The notes: generated from the letters alone by a model not told the origin. A DNA stretch of 64,000 bases from Halomonas piscis (GCF_031886125.1 NZ_CP119391.1:868001-932000); one strand, 5' to 3'. Counted from the stretch's first letter, positions 31,929 through 43,881 are shown. A program made the numbers and translations.

Positions 31929-32966
31929 ATGAGCCATACGATATTTATTCCCCGGCCGCTTGTCCGCCATTGGCGTACGGCCGCCGTGCTGGCGCTCGCC
32001 GGCGCCTTGCTGCTGCCGGCCGCGGCGAGCGCCCAGCAGGAGTCGCGGCAAACGACCACGCCGAGCACCCAGCGCCAGCAGCTGGACCGCGTCGTGGCGG
32101 TGGTCAACGACGGGGCGATCATGAAAAGCGAGCTTGAGGATCGCATGACCCAGGTAGCGCGCCAGGCCGAGGCCCAGGGCAGCGCGCTGCCCCCGCGCGG
32201 TGAGCTCGAGCAGCAGGTGCTGGAGCGCATGGTGCTGGAGCGCATGGTGCTCGAGGAGATTCAGCTGCAGATGGCCCGCGACGCCAAGCTGAGCGTGGAC
32301 GACACCCGGCTCAACCGCCAGCTGCGCAGCATTGCCGAGGCCAACGGGCTCTCCCTCGACGCCTTCGCCGACCGGCTGGAAGCCGACGGCACCAGCCTTG
32401 CCGAGGTCCGTGAACAGGTTCGCCGGGAAATGCTGATTCAGCAGGTGCAGCAAAGCCAGGTCGGCCAGCGGGTGTCGATCAGCAACCGCGACGTCGAGCG
32501 CACCCTCGAACAGCAGGGCGAGCGCGCAAACCGCGAGACCCGCGCGCGCCACATCCTGATCGAGGTCAACGCCGAGCGCAGCGAAGCGCAAGCCCGGGAG
32601 CTCTTGCAAAAAGCCCGCCGCAGGATCGAGCAGGGCGAAGACTTTGCCGCCGTGGCCCGGGAGCTCAGCGACGACGAGGGCAGCGCGCTCAACGGCGGCG
32701 AGCTCGGCTGGCTGCGTCCGGGCCAGACGGTGCCGGCCTTCGAGGACGCCATGAGCGATCTGTCGCCCGGTGAAATGTCCGAGCCGGTACGCTCGCAGTT
32801 TGGCTTTCATCTCATCGAGGTGGAAGAGCGCCGGCGGCGGAACGTCAACCAGCAGGAGCAGCGCGAGCAGGCGCGCCAGGCGATTTTTCAGCGCCGGGCC
32901 AACGAAGAGCTCAGCACCTGGCAGCGCGAGATCCGCTCCCAGGCGTTTGTCGACATTCGGCTATAA
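31929..32966 (+). CDS. surA: Periplasmic chaperone SurA with a single parvulin domain
   Basis: 345 residues. A signal peptide ends about residue 36 (PAAASAQQ). The N-terminal chaperone domain (LDRVVAVVNDGAIMKSELEDR...) is followed by one parvulin domain (about residues 208-305; ARHILIEVNAERS, GGELGWLRPGQTVPAFEDAM, VRSQFGFHLIEVEER) and a C-terminal helix. E. coli SurA (428 residues) has two parvulin domains; the retained one is most like the second, active one. Role: chaperoning outer-membrane proteins such as LptD. Residues around 97-108 hold a small direct repeat (VLERM twice). Confidence 0.93.
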   Translation: MSHTIFIPRPLVRHWRTAAVLALAGALLLPAAASAQQESRQTTTPSTQRQQLDRVVAVVNDGAIMKSELEDRMTQVARQAEAQGSALPPRGELEQQVLERMVLERMVLEEIQLQMARDAKLSVDDTRLNRQLRSIAEANGLSLDAFADRLEADGTSLAEVREQVRREMLIQQVQQSQVGQRVSISNRDVERTLEQQGERANRETRARHILIEVNAERSEAQARELLQKARRRIEQGEDFAAVARELSDDEGSALNGGELGWLRPGQTVPAFEDAMSDLSPGEMSEPVRSQFGFHLIEVEERRRRNVNQQEQREQARQAIFQRRANEELSTWQREIRSQAFVDIRL

Positions 32967-32977
32967 GGGGTATCGTC

Positions 32978-34036
32978 ATGGCAGAGTGGCGTCACGTTCA
33001 GGGTTCGCTGCCGGTGGCGATCACCACCGGTGAGCCGGCGGGTATCGGCCCCGAGCTTGTGCTGCGGCTGGCCGCCGACGGCTTGCTGCCGTCGGCCAGC
33101 GTCGCCGTGGGCGACCCGACGATGCTCGCCGAGCGCGCCGCGGCGCTGGGCCTTGGGGTCACGCCGACGCCGTGCCGGCCCGGTGAGCCGCTGCCCGAAG
33201 GGCCGGGCGTGCTGCCGGTGTGGCCGGTCCTCCTCAAGGCGCCTTCTACGCCCGGGGTGCTCGATCCGACCAACGCCGACTACGTCCTCGGAACGCTGGC
33301 CGCTGCGGTCACTGCCTGCCGCGCCGGCCATGCCGCCGCCATGACCACCGCGCCGCTGCACAAGGGCGCGATCATCGACGGCGGGCACCCGGGCTTCACC
33401 GGCCATACCGAATGGCTGCGCGATGCCTGCGGAGTGGAAGAGGTGGTCATGATGCTGGCGACGGATAGCGCCCTGCACGCCACCCGCGCCGGCTTTGACG
33501 GCCCCTCGGAGCTGCGCGTGGCGCTGGTCACCACCCACCTGCCGCTGCGCGACGTGGCCGACGCCGTGACCGCCGAGCGCCTCAAGCGGGTGGCGCGCAT
33601 TCTGGAGCACGACCTGCGCGAACAGTTCGGCATCGCCGCGCCGCGCATTGTCGCCTGCGGGCTCAACCCCCACGCCGGCGAGGACGGCCACCTGGGGCAC
33701 GAAGAGGTCGACACCCTGATCCCCGCCCTTGACGCCCTGCGCGCCGAAGGCCGGGATATACGCGGCCCCTACCCGGCGGATACCCTGTTCACCCCGCGCC
33801 ACCTGGCCGAGGTCGACGCCGTGCTCGCCATGTACCACGATCAGGGCCTGGCCGTGCTCAAATACGCCGGCTTCGGCAGCGCGGCCAACATTACCCTGGG
33901 GCTGCCGCTGGTGCGCACCTCGGTGGATCACGGCACCGCGCTCGACCTGGCCGGCAAGGGGCTGGCGTCTCCGGCGAGCCTGGGCGTGGCGGTGGCGCTT
34001 GCTCGCCGGCTGGCCGACCGCCGCATGGCCGGGTAA
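32978..34036 (+). CDS. pdxA: 4-hydroxythreonine-4-phosphate dehydrogenase PdxA
   Basis: 352-residue NAD-dependent enzyme of pyridoxal phosphate synthesis. Motifs seen: ITTGEPAGIGPELVLRL, MTTAPLHKGAIIDGGHPGFTGHTEWL, CGLNPHAGEDGHLGHEE, MYHDQGLAVLKYAGFGSAANITLGLP and VRTSVDHGTALDLAG; the metal-binding histidines are among them. Twelve nt after surA, so co-transcribed. Confidence 0.96.
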   Translation: MAEWRHVQGSLPVAITTGEPAGIGPELVLRLAADGLLPSASVAVGDPTMLAERAAALGLGVTPTPCRPGEPLPEGPGVLPVWPVLLKAPSTPGVLDPTNADYVLGTLAAAVTACRAGHAAAMTTAPLHKGAIIDGGHPGFTGHTEWLRDACGVEEVVMMLATDSALHATRAGFDGPSELRVALVTTHLPLRDVADAVTAERLKRVARILEHDLREQFGIAAPRIVACGLNPHAGEDGHLGHEEVDTLIPALDALRAEGRDIRGPYPADTLFTPRHLAEVDAVLAMYHDQGLAVLKYAGFGSAANITLGLPLVRTSVDHGTALDLAGKGLASPASLGVAVALARRLADRRMAG

Positions 34037-34080
34037 CTCTTTGATTCTTATCGCGTAACGCTACTCCGGGAACCCGCTTC

Positions 34081-34908
34081 ATGGCATCAGTGCTGCATCA
34101 CCGCGCCCGCAAACGCTTCGGGCAGAACTTCCTCCGCGACGCGGGTATTATCGAGCGCATCGTCAGGGCCATCCACCCGCGTCCGGGCGAGCGCCTGGTG
34201 GAGATCGGCCCGGGGCAGGGGGCGCTCACCCAGCCGCTGCTCGACGCCGCCGACGGCCTTGACGTCATCGAGCTGGATCGCGACCTGATCCCCGGGCTGC
34301 GGGTGCAGTTTTTCAACTACCCCGGCCTTGTCATTCACGAAGGCGACGCGCTCAGGTACGACTTTGCCGAGCTCAGAGGCGACGGCCCGCCGCTGCGGGT
34401 GGTGGGCAACCTGCCCTACAACGTCGCCACGCCCTTGATCATTCATTTGCTGGGCGCAGGCAGCGCGGTGGCGGACATGCACTTCATGCTGCAAAAGGAA
34501 GTGGTCGAGCGGCTGGCGGCCGAGCCTGGCGGGCCAAACTGGGGGCGGCTGTCGGTCATGGCGCAGTATCACTGCCGGGTCGAGCAGCTGTTCAACGTGC
34601 CGCCGGAGGCCTTTGTGCCGCGCCCGGCGGTGGACTCGGCCATTGTGCGGCTTTCCCCTCACGCCGAGCTGCCCCATTCGGCCAACGACCCGGCGCTCTT
34701 GTTCGAGCTGGTCAAGCAGGCCTTCGGCCAGCGACGCAAGACCCTGCGCAACAACCTCAAGGGCCGGGTCAGCGCCGACACGCTGGAGGCGCTGGAGATC
34801 GACCCGCGTCGCCGCCCGCAGACCCTCACCGTCGAGGAGTTCGTGCGCCTGGCCAACGCCGTGACACACAGCGAAGCATCCGCATCCCGGGAAGGAGACA
34901 CGACGTGA
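34081..34908 (+). CDS. rsmA: 16S rRNA (A1518/A1519) dimethyltransferase RsmA (KsgA)
   Basis: 275 residues; dimethylates two adenines in helix 45 of 16S rRNA. It opens RARKRFGQNFLRDAGIIERIV. SAM motif I is LVEIGPGQGALTQPLL, motif IV is VVGNLPYNVATPLI, and the C-terminal block is RRKTLRNNLKG. The stop overlaps the apaG GTG start by 4 nt. Confidence 0.96.
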   Translation: MASVLHHRARKRFGQNFLRDAGIIERIVRAIHPRPGERLVEIGPGQGALTQPLLDAADGLDVIELDRDLIPGLRVQFFNYPGLVIHEGDALRYDFAELRGDGPPLRVVGNLPYNVATPLIIHLLGAGSAVADMHFMLQKEVVERLAAEPGGPNWGRLSVMAQYHCRVEQLFNVPPEAFVPRPAVDSAIVRLSPHAELPHSANDPALLFELVKQAFGQRRKTLRNNLKGRVSADTLEALEIDPRRRPQTLTVEEFVRLANAVTHSEASASREGDTT

Positions 34909-35327
34909 ACGAACATGACACCGACGCCGCCGACATCCTTGACCACAGCGCCGGCGAGCCGGCGATTCACGTCAGCGTCACGCCCCGCTACCGCGCGGAC
35001 GAATCCCGGGAGGCCGAGTCACAGTACGTGTTCAGCTACACCGTCACCCTGTATAACCGGGGCGACTGCAGCGTCCAGCTGCTGGCGCGCTACTGGAAAA
35101 TCACCCAGGGCAGCGGCGACGTTCGCGAAGTGCGCGGCAAGGGGGTCATCGGCCAGCAGCCGCTGATCGGCCCGGGCCAGCATTTCCGCTACACCAGCCG
35201 CGCGGTGCTCGACACCCCGGTGGGCATCATGGAGGGCGCCTACACGCTTTTTGATACCACCACCCAGCGGCCCTTTGACGTGCCGGTCGCGCTGTTTCGC
35301 CTGGCACAGCCGGCGGCCATTCACTAA
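34905..35327 (+). CDS. apaG: ApaG (DUF525) protein
   Basis: 140-residue protein with a fibronectin-III-like fold. Conserved blocks are VSVTPRYRADESREAESQYVFSYTVTLYNRG, LLARYWKITQGSGDVREVRGKGVIGQQPLIGPGQHFRYTS and the MEGAYTLFD region. The N-terminus is about 15 residues longer than E. coli ApaG. The start is GTG, coupled to rsmA. Biochemical role unsettled; it always accompanies apaH. Confidence 0.94.
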   Translation: MNEHDTDAADILDHSAGEPAIHVSVTPRYRADESREAESQYVFSYTVTLYNRGDCSVQLLARYWKITQGSGDVREVRGKGVIGQQPLIGPGQHFRYTSRAVLDTPVGIMEGAYTLFDTTTQRPFDVPVALFRLAQPAAIH

Positions 35328-35350
35328 CCGGCGCCCGGGAGAGTAGTTCT

Positions 35351-36166
35351 GTGAGCACCTATGTCATCGGCGATCTGCACGGCTGCCACGCTGAGTTTGT
35401 CGACCTTCTGGAAGCGCTGTCGTTCGACCCGCGTCGGGACTGCGCCTGGCTGGTTGGGGACCTGGTCAACCGCGGGCCGGACTCCCTTGCCTGCCTGCGC
35501 GAAGTCCGCGCGCTGGGCGACGCGGCCCGCTGCGTGCTGGGCAACCACGATCTGCATTTTCTGGTCGCTGCCCGGGGCGGCAGGATCAAGCCCCGCAGCG
35601 CCTTTGCCTCCATCGTCAACGCCGCCGACGGCGGCGCGCTGCTGGACTGGCTGCAAAGCCGGCCGCTGACGGTGCGCCGGGAAAGAACGCTGATGGTTCA
35701 CGCCGGGCTTTTGCCCGAGTGGGGGCTCGATCAGGCCCAGTCCCTGGCCGCCGAAGTGGAAGCGGCGCTTGCCGGCGAACAGGCCGGGGACTTTCTGGCA
35801 CGGCTGTTTGGCGACCAGCCCGACCGCTGGCGCGATGACCTGGAAGGCATGGATCGGCTGCGCTTTATCGTCAACGTCATGACGCGCATGCGCTTTATCA
35901 GCCCGGGCGGGCGGCTGGAGTTTACCGCCAAGCGCGGTCTGGCCAGCGCCCCCGAGGGCTTCAAACCCTGGTTCCGCTTCCCCCGGGAAGACGATGCCAC
36001 CCTGCTGTTCGGCCACTGGGCGGCCCTGGAGGGCCAGACGCCCGGCGCCCGGGTGGACGCCCGAGCGCTGGATACCGGCTGCGCCTGGGGCGGCTCCTTG
36101 ACCGCGCTTGAGCTCGAGACCGGGCAGCGCACCCGCGTGCCCAGCCGCCAGCCCCAGGAGGCCTGA
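35351..36166 (+). CDS. apaH: Symmetrical bis(5'-nucleosyl)-tetraphosphatase ApaH
   Basis: 271-residue calcineurin-like phosphoesterase that splits Ap4A and decaps Np4-capped RNA. Metal motifs: [50 protein letters not shown]. The start is GTG with GGGAGAG upstream. Its TGA overlaps the cca ATG by one base. Confidence 0.96.
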   Translation: MSTYVIGDLHGCHAEFVDLLEALSFDPRRDCAWLVGDLVNRGPDSLACLREVRALGDAARCVLGNHDLHFLVAARGGRIKPRSAFASIVNAADGGALLDWLQSRPLTVRRERTLMVHAGLLPEWGLDQAQSLAAEVEAALAGEQAGDFLARLFGDQPDRWRDDLEGMDRLRFIVNVMTRMRFISPGGRLEFTAKRGLASAPEGFKPWFRFPREDDATLLFGHWAALEGQTPGARVDARALDTGCAWGGSLTALELETGQRTRVPSRQPQEA

Positions 36167-37308
36167 TGCCCGAGCCGCCAGCGAACCCGTCGGCGCCCGA
36201 GGCCGGCCTGGACGTCTACCGCGTGGGCGGCGCGGTGCGCGATGCGCTGCTCGGCCGCCCGGTGTGGGACAACGACTGGGTCGTGGTGGGTGCCACGCCC
36301 GACGACATGCGCCGGCGCGGTTTCAAGCCCGTGGGCCGGGATTTCCCGGTGTTTCTCCACCCCGAGACCGCCGAGGAGTATGCTCTGGCGCGCACCGAGC
36401 GCAAGGCCGGCCACGGCTACTCGGGCTTTGCCGTCCACGCAAGTCCCGACGTGACGCTGGCAGACGATCTGGCCCGCCGGGATCTGACCATCAACGCCAT
36501 CGCCGAAGCGCCGGACGGCACGCTTGTCGACCCCTACGGCGGCCGCGAGGATCTTGAGCGCCGGGCGCTGCGCCACGTCTCCGACGCCTTTGCCGAAGAC
36601 CCGCTGCGGGTGCTGCGCACCGCGCGCTTTCTTGCCCGCTACGCCCATCTGGGCTTCACCGTGGCCCCGCAGACTCAGGCGCTGATGCGCGAAGTGAGCC
36701 GCAGCGGCGAGCTTTTGCACCTGGCCGCGGAGCGCGTCTGGACGGAAACCGAGAAAGCCCTGGGCGAACCAAACCCCGGCGCGTATTTTTGCGCGCTGGC
36801 CGAGTGCGGCGCGCTCGGTGCCTGGTGGCCGGAGCTCGCCGAAGCCGGACTTGATAAGTGCCTGGACGCCATGAAGAGCGTGCCCGACTGGCCCGAAACG
36901 CCCCTGGCCCACTGGCGCTACGCCAGGCTGGTGACCCCCCTTGACGATAACGGCCGGGCGGCGCTGGCCGCGCGGCTGAAGCTGCCCCGGGGCGTGGCGC
37001 AGCTGGCCCGCCAGAGCGCGGCTACGGCGCGGCTGCTCGGCGAGCCGCTGACGGCAAAAGCGGTGATGGCCTGGCTTGACGGCCAGGACAGCTGGCGCAA
37101 GCCCGAGCGTGCCCGGGCCCAGCTGGCGCTGGTGAAAGCGCTGGCGCCCGAGCGCCACGAAGCGCTCGAGCAGGCGCTCGAGCAGGCAACGGCGGTCAAT
37201 CCCCAGGTGCTGATGGCAGAGGGCTACAAGGGCGCGGCGCTGGGTAAACAGATCGGCGTTAGCCGCGGAGAGGCGGTGGCACGGGCGCTTGCCCAGAGTT
37301 CGGCATAG
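36166..37308 (+). CDS. cca: CCA-adding tRNA nucleotidyltransferase
   Basis: Class II CCA-adding enzyme, 380 residues. The head domain has [13 protein letters not shown] and the metal-binding DND (DNDWVVVG). Neck motifs are [11 protein letters not shown] and [16 protein letters not shown]. The C-terminal region lacks a clear HD phosphohydrolase motif, unlike E. coli Cca, so it is likely a CCA-only form. Its last 85 bases overlap antisense with the 3' end of folK. Confidence 0.93.
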   Translation: MPEPPANPSAPEAGLDVYRVGGAVRDALLGRPVWDNDWVVVGATPDDMRRRGFKPVGRDFPVFLHPETAEEYALARTERKAGHGYSGFAVHASPDVTLADDLARRDLTINAIAEAPDGTLVDPYGGREDLERRALRHVSDAFAEDPLRVLRTARFLARYAHLGFTVAPQTQALMREVSRSGELLHLAAERVWTETEKALGEPNPGAYFCALAECGALGAWWPELAEAGLDKCLDAMKSVPDWPETPLAHWRYARLVTPLDDNGRAALAARLKLPRGVAQLARQSAATARLLGEPLTAKAVMAWLDGQDSWRKPERARAQLALVKALAPERHEALEQALEQATAVNPQVLMAEGYKGAALGKQIGVSRGEAVARALAQSSA

Positions 37309-37781
37309 GTCTTGCCGGCGCCTGGATGGCGAGCCTGGGGCACAAGCTCGGCCAGCGGCCTGAGCACAAAGGCGTGGGCGAGCATGTCGTCGTGGGGCAG
37401 GCGGATGGCGCCAAGTTCGCTGTCGAATTCGCCGCACAGCTCGCCCACGGCGAGAAGGTCGATGTCGATGGGGTGGGTGTTCGCGCCGGCGCTTGGGGGC
37501 AGGCGGCCCTGGGCGCGCTCCTGGGCCTTGCTCCAGCGCTTTATCGCGGCGGGCTCGGCGGCGCTATGAAAGGCCGCCACCATGTTATGAAACACCGGCG
37601 TAGCGCAGGCAGTGGCGGCGTCTTGAACGCAGGCGCTCACGTCCGCGCTCTGGTAGACCGTGGAGGCCTTCACCTTGCCGAAGCGCGCTTCAAGCGCGCC
37701 AAGGCAGCGGCGCAGGTTGGCAAGGGCGTTTTTGTTGCTGCCAAGGCCCAGCAGCACCAGCCGTTCAGCGCTCTCGCTCAA
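37224..37781 (-). CDS. folK: 2-amino-4-hydroxy-6-hydroxymethyldihydropteridine pyrophosphokinase
   Basis: 185-residue folate-pathway kinase. Motifs: [15 protein letters not shown], the catalytic [12 protein letters not shown] and [19 protein letters not shown]. It is longer than E. coli FolK (159), with extra sequence after Ser49 and at the C-terminus. That extra C-terminus ([17 protein letters not shown]) is encoded in the 85-nt overlap with cca. Its start overlaps the folB stop by 4 nt, so folB-folK are coupled. Confidence 0.9.
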   Translation of the reverse strand: MSESAERLVLLGLGSNKNALANLRRCLGALEARFGKVKASTVYQSADVSACVQDAATACATPVFHNMVAAFHSAAEPAAIKRWSKAQERAQGRLPPSAGANTHPIDIDLLAVGELCGEFDSELGAIRLPHDDMLAHAFVLRPLAELVPQARHPGAGKTYAELWASARATASPRLTPICLPSAAPL

Positions 37782-38164
37782 GTGCCGCTGTCTTCAGGCG
37801 CCGGGGCGGCAAAACGCCCCCGGGTGATCTTCAGGCCCACGCTTGCCGCCGCCGGCACCGCGCCGGGCTTGCGCAGGGTGAGCGTGACGCCTGTGATGCC
37901 GAACTCCTCGCGCAGGGTGGCCACCAGCCGCTCGGCGAAGGTTTCCACCAGCTCGAACTGATGCTCGGCGGCGAACGCCTGAATGCGCTCGCAGAGGGCG
38001 GCGTAGTCAAGCGCGAGCGCCAGGTCGTCCGTGGCCGCCGCCGGGCGAATATCCGTGGCCAGCTCCAGGTCCAGACTCAGACGCTGCTGGAGGGTTCGCT
38101 CCCAGTCGTAGGCGCCGATTACCGTTTCCACCTCGAGCGCCTCAATGATAATACGATCCGTCAT
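37778..38164 (-). CDS. folB: Dihydroneopterin aldolase
   Basis: 128-residue folate-biosynthesis enzyme. It begins MTDRIIIEALEVETVIGAYDWER, with LALDYAALCERI and ELVETFAERLVATLREEF. It may also epimerise dihydroneopterin. The frame is open upstream to 38464, but only this ATG fits. It is directly followed by folK. Confidence 0.93.
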   Translation of the reverse strand: MTDRIIIEALEVETVIGAYDWERTLQQRLSLDLELATDIRPAAATDDLALALDYAALCERIQAFAAEHQFELVETFAERLVATLREEFGITGVTLTLRKPGAVPAAASVGLKITRGRFAAPAPEDSGT

Positions 38165-38169
38165 GGCGC

Positions 38170-39231
38170 TCAGCTCTCCGCTTTTGTGCCGGCGTAGTCG
38201 GGAGCGCTCAGCTGCTCCAGCGGCCAGCGCGGGGTGGCCTGCATCTGCCCGGTTACGTCGCGCTCGCCGGTTTCCAGGCGCCTGGCGCCGACGTAGGCAA
38301 TCATCGCGCCGTTGTCGGTGCAAAAGCGCCCCCGGGGATAGAAGACCCCGGCGCGGCGCTTGGCGCAGGCCTGGTCGAGCCCTTCGCGCAGCCGCACGTT
38401 GGCGCTGACCCCGCCGGCGACCACCAGCCGCTTGAGGCCGGTGTCGTCCAGCGCTCGGCGGCATTTGATCACCATAGTGTCGACCACGGCGTCCTCGAAG
38501 GCCCGGGCGATATCAGCCCGGCCCCGGGAGGTGAGCTCGCCGGCGTCGTCGAGCTTGCGAATGGCGGTCAGGGTATGGGTCTTTAGCCCCGAGAAGCTGA
38601 AGTCGAGCCCCGGGCGGTCGGTCATCGGGCGCGGGAAGCGGAACCGCCCGGGGTCGCCCTGTTTGGCAAGCTTCGCCACGTGGGGGCCGCCGGGGTAGGG
38701 CAGCCTGAGCATCTTGGCGGTCTTGTCGAAGGCCTCGCCGGCGGCGTCGTCCACGGATTCGCCGAGCAGACGATATTCGCCCAGGCCCTTCACCGCCACC
38801 AGCTGGGTGTGCCCGCCGGAAACCAGCAGCGCGACGAACGGGAAGGCCGGGGCCTCGTCTTCCAGCATCGGCGCCAGCAGGTGGCCTTCCATGTGGTGCA
38901 CGCCAAGAACGGGGATATTCAGCGCCCGGGCCATGCCGTGAGCGGTGGCCGCCCCCACCATCAGCGCCCCGACCAGCCCGGGCCCGGCGGTGTAGGCGAT
39001 GCCGTCAAGCTCGCCGCGAGCCATGTCCGCGTCTGCCAGCACCTGCTCTACCAGCGGCAGCAGCTTGCGGGTGTGGTCGCGCGATGCCAGCTCCGGCACC
39101 ACGCCGCCGTATTCGGCGTGCATGGCCACCTGGCTGTACAGGGCGTCAGCCAGCAGGCCGCCGCCAGGTGCGGTGTCGTAAACGGCCACGCCGGTTTCAT
39201 CGCAGGACGTTTCGATGCCCAGTACGCGCAT
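38170..39231 (-). CDS. tsaD: tRNA N6-threonylcarbamoyladenosine transferase TsaD
   Basis: 353-residue ASKHA-fold protein that completes t6A37 with TsaB and Tsa[20 protein letters not shown] start; metal histidines in [47 protein letters not shown] and [16 protein letters not shown]. The family start is ATG 39231. It is divergent from rpsU, the order found in E. coli and Pseudomonas. Confidence 0.96.
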   Translation of the reverse strand: MRVLGIETSCDETGVAVYDTAPGGGLLADALYSQVAMHAEYGGVVPELASRDHTRKLLPLVEQVLADADMARGELDGIAYTAGPGLVGALMVGAATAHGMARALNIPVLGVHHMEGHLLAPMLEDEAPAFPFVALLVSGGHTQLVAVKGLGEYRLLGESVDDAAGEAFDKTAKMLRLPYPGGPHVAKLAKQGDPGRFRFPRPMTDRPGLDFSFSGLKTHTLTAIRKLDDAGELTSRGRADIARAFEDAVVDTMVIKCRRALDDTGLKRLVVAGGVSANVRLREGLDQACAKRRAGVFYPRGRFCTDNGAMIAYVGARRLETGERDVTGQMQATPRWPLEQLSAPDYAGTKAES

Positions 39232-39333
39232 AGCGGTTTTCCCCGTGACGTAAAGACCTGAAAGACAGGCAGAGTAAACCGGCAAGTCTAGCATCTTCGT
39301 TCGCCGGCGTTGAGCGAAAATCCCCGGGGTCGT

Positions 39334-39362
39334 TTGCAAAAAAGTGGGCGCGCTACTAAAAT
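39334..39362 (+). promoter_or_regulatory. Candidate promoter of the rpsU-dnaG-rpoD operon
   Basis: TTGCAA (39334-39339), 17-bp spacer, TAAAAT (39357-39362), in the tsaD/rpsU divergent gap, about 105 nt before the rpsU start. Inferred from sequence match only. Confidence 0.55.
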
Positions 39363-39466
39363 ACTGGGCGCTGTAGACTCAGATCGTGCACGAAAGGTGT
39401 CTAACGCGCCTTGCGCGTGTACGGGCTATCCGAAATCAAGACTCCTTAAAGGTAGGTGAGTGCTTA

Positions 39467-39682
39467 ATGCCTTCTGTAAAAGTACGCGATAACGAGCCGT
39501 TTGACGTCGCCCTGCGTCGTTTCAAGCGTTCCTGTGAAAAAGCCGGCGTTTTGTCCGAGGTCCGTCGTCGCGAAAGCTACGAAAAGCCGACGGCCGAACG
39601 CAAGCGCAAGGCGGCTGCCGCGGTCAAGCGCCACGCGAAAAAGCTTCAGCGTGAGCGCAAGCGGTTCGAACGGCTCTATTGA
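39467..39682 (+). CDS. rpsU: 30S ribosomal protein S21
   Basis: 71-residue basic protein of the small subunit platform, needed for initiation. [21 protein letters not shown] start and the Arg/Lys-rich C-terminus are standard. It is the first gene of the macromolecular synthesis operon, separated from dnaG by a terminator/attenuator. Confidence 0.97.
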   Translation: MPSVKVRDNEPFDVALRRFKRSCEKAGVLSEVRRRESYEKPTAERKRKAAAAVKRHAKKLQRERKRFERLY

Positions 39683-39727
39683 TCCGTACCGGAAGGGTGG
39701 CAGGGCCGCTCTTCCTGGAAGGACGCC

Positions 39728-39759
39728 AAACGGCCGCCGTCCGGTGGCCGTTTGTTTTT
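39728..39759 (+). terminator. Terminator/attenuator between rpsU and dnaG
   Basis: Stem AAACGGCC / GGCCGTTT followed by GTTTTTTG. A terminator at this place is a known feature of the rpsU-dnaG-rpoD operon in E. coli, setting high rpsU and low dnaG expression. Confidence 0.82.
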
Positions 39760-39880
39760 TGTTCGTCAATAAGCGCCGGCGGGCTGCGGTGATGCCATAA
39801 ACGACAAGGTGGCATCACCTCAGCCTGGCAGCATCCCAGGCCCGGCAGGCGCGGGCCGTAACGGTCGGAGGCAGAAGTCC

Positions 39881-41710
39881 ATGGCTGGCCGTATTCCGCA
39901 GCATTTTATCGATGACCTGCTCGCCCGGGTGGACGTGGTGGAAGTCGTCGGCGCCCGGGTGCAGCTGAAAAAGACCGGCCGCAACCATTCGGGGCTCTGC
40001 CCCTTCCACCAGGAAAAGTCGCCGTCCTTTACCGTTAGCGCCGACAAGCAGTTTTACCACTGCTTCGGCTGCGGCGCCCACGGTAACGCCCTGCGTTTTT
40101 TGATGGAATACGAGCGGCTGGGCTTCCCTGACGCAGTGGAGCAGCTGGCATCGAGCCTTGGACTTGAGGTCGAGCGCGAAGGCGCCGACGACCCCCACGC
40201 CCGCCAGCGCGAAAAAAAGCGCAAGCAGGGCGCTAACCTGCTGGAGCTGGCCGCGAATTTCTACCGCGAGCGGCGGGTGATGCCCGAAGGCCGGGCGGCG
40301 CGTCGCTATCTGGAGCAGCGCGGGCTGTCGGCGGAGGTGATCGACACCTACGGCATCGGCTACGCCCCGGACAGCTGGGAGGCGCTCAAGCGCCACCTTG
40401 ACGAGCGCGGCGTCAGCGAAGCGGTGCAGATCGAGTACGGCCTGCTGATCCACCGCGAAGACAGCGGGCGCACCTACGACCGCTTCCGCGACCGGGTGAT
40501 GTTCCCTATTCGCGACGGCCGCGGGCGCACCGTGGCCTTCGGCGGCCGAGTGCTGGGGGATGCCAAGCCCAAGTATCTGAACTCGCCGGAAACCCCGGTG
40601 TTTCACAAGGGACGCGAACTTTACGGCCTTTACGAAGCGCGCCGGGCGCCTAAGCGCCCCGAGCAGCTGGTCATCGTCGAGGGCTACATGGACGTGGTGG
40701 CGCTGGCCCAGTTCGGCGTGCGCAACGCCGTGGCCACCCTGGGAACGGCCACCACCGAAGAGCACCTGAAGCGGCTGTTTCGCCTGGTCAGCCGGGTGGT
40801 TTTCTGCTTTGACGGCGACCGCGCCGGTCGCCAGGCCGCGCGCCGGGCGCTGGAAACGGCGCTGCCGCAGATGCTCGACGGGCGCGAGGCGCGCTTTCTG
40901 TTTCTGCCCGAAGGCGACGATCCGGATGACCTGGTCCGCCGGGAAGGCGCCCAGGCGTTTACCGACCGGGTGACCTGTGCGATGCCGCTGTCGGAGTTTC
41001 TGTTCGAGCAGGCAGCGGAAGGGCGCGACCTGCAGGCAGTGGAAGGGCGCGAACGGTTTGCCAGCGACGTGCTGGCAGCAGTGAACAAAATGCCCGACGG
41101 CATGCTCCAATCCATGCTGCTGGAAGAGCTTGCCGAGCGTAGCGGCCTGCGTCAGACGCAGCTGGAAACGCTGCTGGCCCGCCAGCAGGCCCGGTCCGAG
41201 CCCGCCGCCGAGCCGGCATCGTCTTCCCGGCCGCCGCAGGCGGCAGAGCCGGTCGAGGCGGTATCGACGGACACCCCGGCGCTCGAGGTGCTGTCGCCCG
41301 AGGAACGTGTGCTGCAGCTGCTCCTGCACGAGCCGCGCCTGGTAGAGGCGCTGCCCGAAACGCTGGAGTGGCTGCCGGAAAGCGCCGCGGGGCAGCTGTG
41401 CCGCGAGCTGGTTGCGCTGTTGCAGGCCGGGCGCTATCAAAGCCCCCAGGTGGTGCTGTCGCATTTTCAGGGCAGCGCCCAGGGCCGCACGCTCGGGGCG
41501 CTGGCCAGGCGGGAGCTATTGATTCCGCGCTCGGCGCGCCAGGCCGAGCTCGAAGGGCTGGTGGGGTACCTGCAGCGTACGCAGCGGACGCGCTCGCCGC
41601 GGGAAGAATACGAGGCCTTGCTGGCCCGGGAGCGGGCCGGAGAGAAGCTGGACAAGGCGCAGAAAGAGCGTCTGGCTAGCCTGCTGGTGGAGCTTGCCGG
41701 GACGCAGTAA
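39881..41710 (+). CDS. dnaG: DNA primase DnaG
   Basis: 609 residues. There is an N-terminal CHC2 zinc finger (LCPFHQEKSPSFTV, then YHCFGCGAHGN), the primase core with FRDRVMFPIRDGRGRTVAFGGR, and a TOPRIM domain (LVIVEGYMDVVAL, FCFDGDRAGRQAA). A Ser/Ala/Glu/Pro-rich linker (about 430-470) leads to a helicase-binding C-terminal domain. The ATG at 39881 opens MAGRIPQHFIDDLLARVD. Expression is limited by the upstream attenuator. Confidence 0.97.
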   Translation: MAGRIPQHFIDDLLARVDVVEVVGARVQLKKTGRNHSGLCPFHQEKSPSFTVSADKQFYHCFGCGAHGNALRFLMEYERLGFPDAVEQLASSLGLEVEREGADDPHARQREKKRKQGANLLELAANFYRERRVMPEGRAARRYLEQRGLSAEVIDTYGIGYAPDSWEALKRHLDERGVSEAVQIEYGLLIHREDSGRTYDRFRDRVMFPIRDGRGRTVAFGGRVLGDAKPKYLNSPETPVFHKGRELYGLYEARRAPKRPEQLVIVEGYMDVVALAQFGVRNAVATLGTATTEEHLKRLFRLVSRVVFCFDGDRAGRQAARRALETALPQMLDGREARFLFLPEGDDPDDLVRREGAQAFTDRVTCAMPLSEFLFEQAAEGRDLQAVEGRERFASDVLAAVNKMPDGMLQSMLLEELAERSGLRQTQLETLLARQQARSEPAAEPASSSRPPQAAEPVEAVSTDTPALEVLSPEERVLQLLLHEPRLVEALPETLEWLPESAAGQLCRELVALLQAGRYQSPQVVLSHFQGSAQGRTLGALARRELLIPRSARQAELEGLVGYLQRTQRTRSPREEYEALLARERAGEKLDKAQKERLASLLVELAGTQ

Positions 41711-41977
41711 AAAGGGCCGGCGAGGCGAGCGGCGGACTGCCGGGCGGGCACCGCAAAGTGCACCCGGGGTTGAATTTGCCGCCTTTTGCTACCACATAGT
41801 TGACCAATTGCCAGATGCTGGCTAAACCAAACAAGCTAACACACCTGAATAACGGCGCAAATAGACCGTGCTGGCAGCTGCTCGCAGCCGAGGCTATACT
41901 GTTCGGCTTTCCGGGCGCTTTGGGCACGTCGCTTGCGCGTCAGGTGCTTCATTCTTCTTCGTCGAGATAGGGTTTCT

Positions 41978-43804
<1,827 letters not shown>

Positions 43805-43847
43805 GGTGCCTTTAGCTCCCGCCTGGCCAACAGCAGAGCGCACGAAA

Positions 43848-43881
43848 AAGCCCGCCGTGAATTCACCGGCGGGCTTTTTTT
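43848..43881. terminator. Bidirectional intrinsic terminator after rpoD
   Basis: GC-rich stem AGCCCGCC / GGCGGGCT flanked by A5 on the left and T7 on the right; it serves rpoD and the convergent membrane-protein gene. Confidence 0.88.
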
